From Cycas panzhihuaensis (lineage: Eukaryota; Cycadophyta): a stretch of DNA of 64,000 nucleotides. Shown here one piece after another: positions 56,356 to 64,000 of this stretch (its first letter is position 1; each line of letters begins with the position of its first letter). Below the pieces are notes generated by a model. That model was not told where the DNA came from. It ran no database searches and saw nothing but the letters and a program-made list of their open reading frames with translations. The position numbers and the translations under genes are program-made. The DNA lies in assembly GCA_023213395.1 (NCBI GenBank), contig CM041465.1, positions 241,311,741 through 241,375,740 on the forward strand, written 5' to 3'.

Positions 56356-59335
56356 TGGAATCACATCTATGGGATGGTAACTACACTTGGTGAAGATTGG
56401 GGCAATCAATGGAAAGTTTTAGAATAAAATATACAATCCTACAAGTAAAGGAAACACTCACATAGAGCATCCATACATTAGAACACAGGTTCGAGACCCA
56501 CGAATGGCACACAACTTTCTCAAGGTAACTTAGGCTTTTAGATCAAAGCGATAAGATACATGTGAGGTATCTTAGATAACCCCAAAAGATGGAATCCTCC
56601 CACCCTTAGATGGCTGGAAGAGGGAAGGGAGGCCCAACAAAGAAAAGAACTTCTGTGGGAAAGTGATATGGTATGTGTGAAATAGATACAAAAAACCTCC
56701 TTGGGCTAACTCACCTAAGGCAGGTCTATGAGGGGAAGAAGCAATGGCAAAAGACCTCTTGTCGCTATATGGGCAAAGGGATCTAAATCCTGACAAGGGC
56801 AACTAGAGTAGCATGCCCAAATAGGATGTGAAGGGTGTATACAAGAGGGTAGTAAAAGTGCTCTCATTTACTTTTACAACATAAAACACGCCCTCACTCT
56901 CTTTTACTTTTAAACGTAAAAGAAATGAAAAAAATATCCCAAGCAGGCTCAAGCATATATACTAGGAAATGCAAAGCTAACAGGCTGTTTTACATTTAAG
57001 TAAAAGAGGAGGGAGGTATATTTCCTACAACATGCTCCTACCTATAAAAGCAACATGTAACATGCATATGCAAGATGAATGTGTGTAAATTTGTTGACTA
57101 CTCTTTTCCTTCTATACTGTTTACTATGCAAGAAGATAGGCCTAATAATGACAAAAGGAAAAGAACTATGAGAGGAGGGGAAGTACATACCCAGAAAGTC
57201 ATGCGGCCGAAGTAGATATCTTGACTGTGTGCCACATGTGTCCCCTTGTCCAATGCATAATCATCATTGAGTAGTGGTGATGAAGGAGGGGCTTCCTTAC
57301 CTTCACCGTGTAAGAGAGAAAAAAAAACGAACCAGAAAGGATAAAAGGAAGTGAAAACAACTATGTAAGAAGGGAAATGAAAGGAAAGAAAGCAAAGACT
57401 TACTCGGGTTAGAGCACTTCTTCCCTCTCACGAATGTCACAGTGAAACCTACAACCACAAAGGTCTTTGCCCTTTCCAAAGGGGCTGCTAGAATGCCAAG
57501 TAGGTGCACATATACATAAAGGAAGTAAAGTTCTAAAAAGTCACAAGCGAAGTGCTGAAGACAACACAAAATATTTAACTGAAAGCTACTTTCAAACTCA
57601 TCAGCATAAGTCACAATAAGTAATGAATGCAAGTAGTTAGCCTCAGAATGGCTAATCCTCTAATGTAAATACCTCCATGCTACCTTTGATCATAAGGGTA
57701 GTAGGTTTAGATAGCTTGTATGATGGACAATGGTGAAAGGAACAAATTGTATGAAAGTTGGAAATGTTACTGGTGTTATGAAAGTTGCGGTATGCAGCAT
57801 GTGTAACACTGGATGAAGGAGTAGCTAAAAGAGGGATATGAAACCACTAGGTATTAAAAAAAACCTACTAATGTAGGGCTCTCAAAGTGGAAACAGTGCA
57901 ATAAGGGGTTACCTACACTGATTCCAGTAATAGCCTCCTTTCTGAGGTCATCTGGTGGCCCAAGGAAGACACAAGGAGGAGAGTAAAGGAGGAGAAGGGA
58001 GATTGCCCCTTGGGAAGCTAGCCTTTTTGGGTACGGAACCTGCCAAGGCTTCCTTCACTCGCACCTTGCAGCCCTCTTAGAGAGACTAGGGAGATAACAG
58101 AAAGAAAATGCAAGCATTGAAGGAAAAATGCAGGGAAATACTAGGAAATACTAAAAATGAAAGATGTATGAAAGAAATCTTAGCTTCCAAATAATTTTAA
58201 AGGAGATGAGGTGAGGCAAGAAAAATAAAACACGAGGAGCTACCTACTGGGCTGAGTTTGTAGAAGGCCTACCCATGAGCAGCACATGAAGAAGCCAATT
58301 TAGGTGCTTACAGGAGAATCCCTACAAATCTAAAGAAGAAAAATTGCTAAACATGTGTAGATGCAAGCTTTGAATGATATTGCCACTTGGGTGAAGCTCA
58401 TTGATGAGACTGGCTCTACAAACCTGAGCTATGAAGACAAATTCTAGGTAGGAATGTAGAAGATCTTAACAAATGTAGGGTGTTTCCTGTAGGAGGTAGC
58501 TTATAGAGGCAGCATAAGAGTAGAATAAAGAGAGTTGTTAGAGCTTGTTGGAGACTATTAGAGATTGTTAGAGAAAGAAGTAAGGGACTTTTTGGGCTTT
58601 ATACTCAACCCTAGCCTTAATCGAGCGATTAGGATTAGGCTGGGACTTGGGCAATAACTAGTCCATGTGGCAATTTCATGAAAAATTTGAAAATTGCCAC
58701 AATGGATTAAAAAAATAGAGGTGGACAGTCACATCATGGTAAACTTTGTGGTGCCACATAAAACTTCACAGTACCAACAAGTTTACAATAGTGTGGGGCC
58801 AGAACACAATAAAAAGAGACATAAGGGTCTTGGAGACCCTAGAAGAGGGTACCCTAGGCCTAGGAGGGGTTGTTCCTCCTGTCCAGGTGGTTAGGGACAG
58901 TCCAAGTGGGCAAATGGGATAGACCGGATAGGGCATTGAGAAGTAAGATTCCCAAGAAACCTATGGACAAACACAAAATACCAACCACCCATAGTTAAAT
59001 GCTAGGGGTTGTGGTAAGGTGACAAAGATATGAGCGGATCATACAGTTTGGTCAATGCTCAAAGCGACGTAGAGGTGCAACGAAGGGTTGTAGAATGCCA
59101 TAGGGATACATGCCTTGCAACATAGCATATCCCATGGGTCGTCATAGGCTAGGGACATGCAACATGATCAAGTAACAACAAGCGATGGCAATCACAAAGA
59201 TGAGGTAATCAATCATACAGTGAATCAAGCGACGCTTCGATCTACCTCTCTGAAATGACTAAGATGGGAGATGGAAATATACCTATACTTACTTGAGTCG
59301 ACCCATCCATACTCATTCCTGGTAGCTGGGAAACA
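56356..59335 (-). repeat. 5' LTR of element G (3.0 kb)
   Basis: Partner of 43961-46968. Plus strand starts TGGAATCACATCTATGGG and ends GCTGGGAAACA. A T-arm-like hairpin lies at 56486-56502. Confidence 0.9.
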
Positions 59336-59340
59336 AATCC

Positions 59341-60222
59341 TATATGACTAGAAGTAGGGGGACACGTGGGTCCCCTAGGTCTAGTAGGCGATGGATAGAC
59401 AATGGTTAGAGGAGGAATAGTCATTTGACTAGACGGGGGCATGCTTAACCTGAGTTAGGAAGAAGACATGCGCTTGGTGGTCCCTAAGGAATAGAAACCA
59501 TGGGGAGAAGAAGATGAGGTGAGCGGTAGGCTCATCGTGGGTAGGGAAGTCAAATGGGATGAGAGAGGCAAGGGAGAGGTAGAAGAAGGAAGTACAATAC
59601 TTCACAAGACATTCTTGAACCACTTAGGATGTGGTTAGAGATGGGTAGCTTGGAAACATTGGCTAAGGGCTTCTACTATATCAACGAGAGAGGTATTTGC
59701 CTGATCGTAAGAGGTGGATGAAACCTCGTATGAAGTGGACCCTACAGGAAAATCGTCATGAGAGTCGCTATTGTGGTGGTGAAAATCTAGAGGGGACAAA
59801 GGCTCTACTCTATGAGTAGAGGGATGGTAGGATTGCAGGTGTTGCTGGTCACCTGGACAAAAAATAGGATCTTCACTCCCTTGGGTGGACCCTTGGAAGA
59901 AAGTAGAAAGCTCAAGTGAATTAGACACATAAGTATGGTATGACTAATCTGAAAGAGATCCCTCCATAATCGAATCAGAATTCAATGTAGGAAGGGGGTG
60001 ATATGAGCAGTCTTCCAATAGTGGAGGTAGACCTCACAAGCGACGTGAGAATTGTCGCATATAAGTTCTACCTATTAGTTGGAAGAAAGAAAAGATAAAG
60101 TGGTGTACACATTGGGGGTTACCCAATAAAACCAAAAGGGAGAGCCACTAAGAGGAAGTAGCATCAACGAGAAGAGGGAAAGAATGATTCCCTTACTAGC
60201 AGTTCCCTAGTATGTTCACTAG
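59341..60222 (-). pseudogene. Beginning of gag and leader of element F
   Basis: Continues F beyond the G insertion. The open stretch 59635-59928 reads SNSLELSTFF, EPLSPLDFHHHN and VEALSQCFQATHL, homologous to the first part of G gag. GPTCPPTSSHIG at about 59350 is where G interrupted it. The LTR starts at 60223. Confidence 0.8.
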
Positions 60223-61617
60223 TGGAATTATATCTATGGGATGGTAACCACACTTAATTATGATTAGGTTAGTTAGCATAAGGCTCTGGAATATAGAGTC
60301 AATTTGACAAGTGAGAGAAATCACCTACATAGGGTATCTATACATCAGAACATAGGTTCAGGACCCACGAATGATGTACAACTCCTCTTTGGGTAACTTA
60401 GTTTTGGTTTTAAGGGTAGCAAGAGTGAGGGATATCTTCAGTTTCCTGAGTAACCTCAAGAAGTAAGTCCTCCTACCCTTGGATAGCTAGAAGGGAGGGG
60501 CAAGACCGAATGAGGGAATAAATCCTCGTAGAAAACATAAGGGATATGAATGAGATGTATTTGGATAAGAGATGTAGGAGCTACACGCTTGTAAGAATGG
60601 TGTTGGACAATCACCTCACGCGTGGGACTGATCCAAAGGAGAAGATGTCAAGGCTAACTAACTAGTGTAGGTGTGATGGGGTTATAAGAGGATGTCCTAG
60701 AGGAAAAAATCCTCCTTAGGCTAACCCACGCAAAGTGAGTTTAGGGAATAAGAAGCGACGACGGAAGAAGCTTCCACTATCCTACGTGTGAAGGGTTTGC
60801 CCTTTTATGTGTGATGGTAAAGTAATGTATAAGTTTATTGCAAACAAGAGACAAAAGACCATAAAGATAGCAAAGACACTTATGTTTAATCTTAGATGTA
60901 AAATCTCACTCTTTTTTCATTTTTAATGAGAGAAAAGGGAGTAAAGGAGGTAAGCCAATCAAGTACAAGCATGCATGCAAGAGATGTAAGGCTGGGAGGA
61001 AATGCATATAATCAAGCAAGAAAGTAAAAGGATATGGTTCCTATCTCATGCTCTTTCCTAGAAGTGTGGGTGTAGTATGCATATGCAAGTAATAGATGCA
61101 AACTTTTTTTTTTTCTCTTTTTCCTTTTATGTTTCAACTATACAAGTAAATAAGCTTAATACAAAAAGGAAAAATAGTTATGAAGAGGAGAGGACAGCAT
61201 GCCTGGAGGGTTGTGCGGCTGAAATAAGGACATTTTCTTATGCCATACTTGCTTCCCTTTTCCTTTCCCAACACGCAGGTAGCGTAGAGTAATGGTGTTG
61301 GGGCTTCTTTACCTTCCCCAGATTAAAAGGAAAAGGCAAGAAAAATAAAGGAAAAAACTATGCTAAAGACAGAAATGACCAAGGAAAAGAATGAAGGAGA
61401 TGTACCAAGATTGATGTATTTCTTTCTTCTCTACGAGTAATGTAGTGAAACCTGCAATCAAAGATTACTCCCTCGTTTCTCAAGGGGCTACTAGGATGCC
61501 AAATATATATGTATATATGTGTATGCAAAGTGCACAAAATAATCCAAGTAAATTACTTCAATCAAAGTAAATTTTTATTTAATAAATGATCTCCAACCTC
61601 TTTAATGTAAGCAAGAC
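60223..61617 (-). repeat. 5' LTR of element F, truncated
   Basis: Plus strand begins TGGAATTATATCTATGGG. It matches 30303-31683 in order, then stops at AAGAC where element H begins. The remaining 1.7 kb must lie beyond H, outside the window. Confidence 0.85.
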
Positions 61618-62047
61618 TATTGGAGTTAATTGTCATCACTCCACTCCAACCTTCCAACCAGCCTTCAAACCAAGGGAGCACACCTCATCATCTTCAATTT
61701 ATGCATGTGGGTACTCAACATGTGTAGGTAAGCTAAGGTAAGTTTAAGTTGATTTATGTTAATTTGAGTTAAGTTTACTTTAAGTTAAGTTTGTATTATT
61801 TTATTGTAATTTAAATTTGAAGGGTTGAGGAGTTTTCCTCCTCCCCTAAAATTATAAATATTGAGGGGTGTGCAACCCGAGTGTCTTTATACACCACCTA
61901 TATTAGAAAATTTATAAAGTTTTCTCTTCTTATAATGGATTGAATACAATGAGTTTTCAGTTTATGCAACATTCATGTATTGAAGTATTGGTGTATTGAA
62001 GATTAATTTATATTCTACCCTGTTCTCCTTGCATTCTATTTCCTATA
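61618..62047 (+). repeat. 5' LTR of element H (430 bp)
   Basis: Shares many blocks with the LTR of D, for example TGGAGTTAAT, ATCACTCCACTCC, AATATTGAGGGGTGTGCAACC and TTCTATTTCC. The expected TG...CA ends have both mutated to TA. Confidence 0.85.
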
Positions 62048-62049
62048 TT

Positions 62050-62061
62050 TGGTATGAGAGC
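62050..62061 (+). other. First primer-binding site of element H
   Basis: TGGTATGAGAGC, one change from the initiator-methionine site, two bases after the LTR. Confidence 0.85.
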
Positions 62062-62092
62062 TTAGTTTAACTCCATTTCTATTTCCTTCATT

Positions 62093-62104
62093 TGGTATCA
62101 GAGC
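62093..62104 (+). other. Second primer-binding site of element H
   Basis: Perfect TGGTATCAGAGC, preceded by CTATTTCCTTCATT, a copy of the LTR end. It lies 43 bp after the first. Confidence 0.85.
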
Positions 62105-62318
62105 AAGCGATTACTAGCCTGTTGGAGTTTTTAAAGAAGAGCAATATGATTTATTGGCATCTTGAGGCAAATTTACTTACAACAACAGTACTGATTATAT
62201 TTATTTTCTGCACATAAGTTTTTTAGCAGTTTCTTATATTTTTATTAGAGATTTGCTTATTATTGAATTATATTTATGAAATAGCAAAGATATTTTAGAT
62301 TTATTCACATATTTATAT

Positions 62319-62909
62319 GGATTTGTGAAGGAGATCAGCATCAAGCTACATTTATTCAAGTTTTCTTCATATTTATGATATATCTTCTCAGATCTACATA
62401 TTTTTATCAAATATTTGGCATTTTTTCAGGCAGATTTATGTCTATTTATTAAATATTTTTTAGATCTATGAAGGATTGCAACTGCATGTAATATTTATTC
62501 AAGTTTTTTCTCAGATTTGAGCTATATTCCTTCAGATTTACATATTTTATCATATATTTCATCATTTTTTAGGTATATTTTTGTCTACTTATCTAATATT
62601 TTTTCGGATCTATGCAGGATTTCAGCTACAAGCTATATTTTTTCAAAGTTTTCTTCAGATCTGAGTTATATTTTTTTAGATCTACATAACTTATTATATA
62701 TTTGACTATTTTCAAGAATATTTTAGGTTATTTATATAATATTTTCTCAAATTTGTGAAGGATTTCATCTGCATATAAGATTTATACAAGTTTTCTTCAG
62801 GATCTGCTGTAGTTTTCTTTAGATCTAGCTTATATTTTTTAGATCTACACTTTCTATCAAATATTTGACAGTTTCTTGGTTTATTTTGTTTAAATATTCA
62901 ATATTTTTT
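62319..62909. repeat. Four diverged tandem repeats in leader of H
   Basis: Units at about 62319-62460, 62461-62604, 62605-62745 and 62746-62909 (141-164 bp). Each begins with a GATCTATGAAGGAT-like block, then has TTCAAGTTTTCTTCAGATCTG, then AGATCTACAT, and ends in AATATTTT. Further AGATCT-rich text continues to about 63040. Such leader repeats are common in plant retroelements. Confidence 0.75.
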
Positions 62910-63040
62910 TAGATCTACTATATTTTACTTTAGATCTTTTTATTTCAGCAATTATTTTAATATTTTCTGCTATATTTGTTGCAGATCTGCAACATTTATT
63001 TCAGATCTACTATATTTCATTTCAGATCTATATTTTTTCA

Positions 63041-64000
63041 TCACATATTCGACTACTCTTTCAAGATTTTTACAAATGTATAATTTTTGGGGCATATTCA
63101 GTCTTCTGGAGAAGCACAGACAACATATCTCATTTCTACAAGTTAGCTACAACTATGTTTACCAGGCTCTTCATATCTTTTTTTTTCAAATTTGAACACA
63201 TCTCTCTGATATATCCGCTTCATATATTTAAAAAGATCTTAGATACAAATACATGCATCTCATTTGCTTGATATATTTCTGTCAAAATATTAGAAATTTT
63301 TCTAGTTTATTTGTACTCTATTGAATCATCAAAAAAAAAAAACTCAACTTTTTTCATGTTTTTTCTACAAATATACATTTTTTGAAATATTTCTTCACTA
63401 TATATGATCACTAAGAGAAGTGATTTCCTCTTTATTTCATACGCAGAATGAGATTTAGTTTAGGCATATCAAGAAAAGACCATAGATAAACACATTACAA
63501 ATCACAGTTCTTAAAGTGAAACCAACTGAAAAAAAGGCCGTTGTCTTGCATCTCTAGGGTGTTAAACCATTCTACAAAGTGTTTTTTTGCAACTTCTTGA
63601 TTACTATTATCTTCTTTCAAGGATTTGACAATAGAGTCAAGCTCTATAACCTGCTATCTTTTTATATTTTTATGTGAACCATATATACAACTTTCTATTC
63701 ACAAATGATTGGATTGCCAAAACATACAAAATTCCAAAGCCTAAAACAAGAAATATTGGTGAAAGTTTTTTTTGGGTTGCTTATATTACACCATCAGCTA
63801 AGAAGGAAGATGAGCATATATGTCATTTCAACAAGATCTCTTTTCTAGAAAGCAAGGTGACACATTGAAGTATTTCTATATTATAAATATCTAACAAGAC
63901 CTCTCTCTTTATGAGTACATGAGTATGCAGAAATACATGGTCTTGAAGAAGGCCAATCCAAAAACATCCTTTAAAATAATTACATAGGATTGATATTACT
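63041..64000. other. AT-rich right end, no assigned gene
   Basis: Leader of H or something inserted in it. The open frame 63674-63868 on the plus strand has no motif. A short coding-like stretch on the minus strand is listed separately. Confidence 0.4.
63536..63650 (-). other. Possible captured exon, unidentified
   Basis: Minus-strand reading after a possible acceptor (GATAGCAG) gives VIELDSIVKSLKEDNSNQEV, then AKKHFVEWFNTLEMQDNG, a well-mixed composition unlike the AT-rich surroundings and with coiled-coil character. It is about 38 codons, lacks stops, and cannot be assigned to a family. It may be a piece of a host gene carried by element H, or chance. Confidence 0.3.

Larger units (their letters stand above)
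61618..64000 (+). mobile_element. Element H: 5' part of a D-like LTR retrotransposon
   Basis: Plus-strand element whose left LTR begins at 61618 inside F's LTR, after AAGAC, and whose right end is not in the window. The LTR starts TATTGGAGTTAATTGTCATC and resembles that of D. Two primer-site copies and a repeat-rich leader follow. No gag is seen in the 1.9 kb available, so it is either a gag-only type or has a long leader. Confidence 0.8.

Noticed and set aside
62050-62104. tRNA gene suggested by TGGTATCAGAGC
   Set aside because: This is the retrotransposon primer site, complementary to the 3' end of a tRNA; no tRNA fold is present.

Overview
The window is intergenic DNA from a plant nuclear genome, almost certainly a seed plant with a large, repeat-rich genome. 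Nearly everything recognisable is LTR retrotransposon: Ty1/copia elements primed by initiator-methionine tRNA (TGGTATCAGAGC sites), very small Copia-type elements that carry only gag, and two large Ty3/gypsy elements with about 3 kb LTRs that look like the Tat group. I found no intact host gene, no rRNA or tRNA gene and no CRISPR. The species cannot be fixed from sequence alone.

Layout. 1-7108: old AT-rich DNA with a decayed Copia RNase H fragment at the left edge. 7114-30096: element C, a decayed plus-strand Copia, flanked by TTAAC. It was split twice. Element D (8725-11642, minus strand, flanked by ATTAG) sits in its leader. Element A (14161-26948, minus strand) sits between its protease and integrase. 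Element A was itself split by element B (17924-25596, minus strand, flanked by AACAA), the best preserved Copia of the window, with gag, protease, integrase, RT and RNase H all legible. Reading from outside in gives C > A > B, and by-eye LTR divergence falls in the same order.

30303-61617 and beyond: element F, a minus-strand Ty3/gypsy element. Its gag was split by a second gypsy element of the same family, G (43961-59335, flanks GACCC/AATCC). G has lost RT, RNase H and most of integrase. Both F and G carry an RVT_3-like RNase H displaced to the 3' end, and between it and integrase an antisense gene that resembles a plant mobile domain followed by a coiled coil, with a possible promoter upstream. 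F's 5' LTR is cut at 61617 by element H, a plus-strand relative of D, whose 430 bp LTR and repeat-rich leader run off the right edge.

No element looks able to move by itself. A, D and probably H have only a gag fragment and would depend on proteins of a full Copia. B carries all domains but has about 20 in-frame stops, mostly of the C-to-T/G-to-A kind, plus one frameshift at a long poly-G run. The most unusual features are the antisense gene and relocated RNase H shared by F and G, the duplicated primer-binding site shared by A and H, the antisense Copia fragment abutting the primer site of D, and the cluster of perfect hairpins in the leader of C. Boundaries and identity estimates were made by eye.
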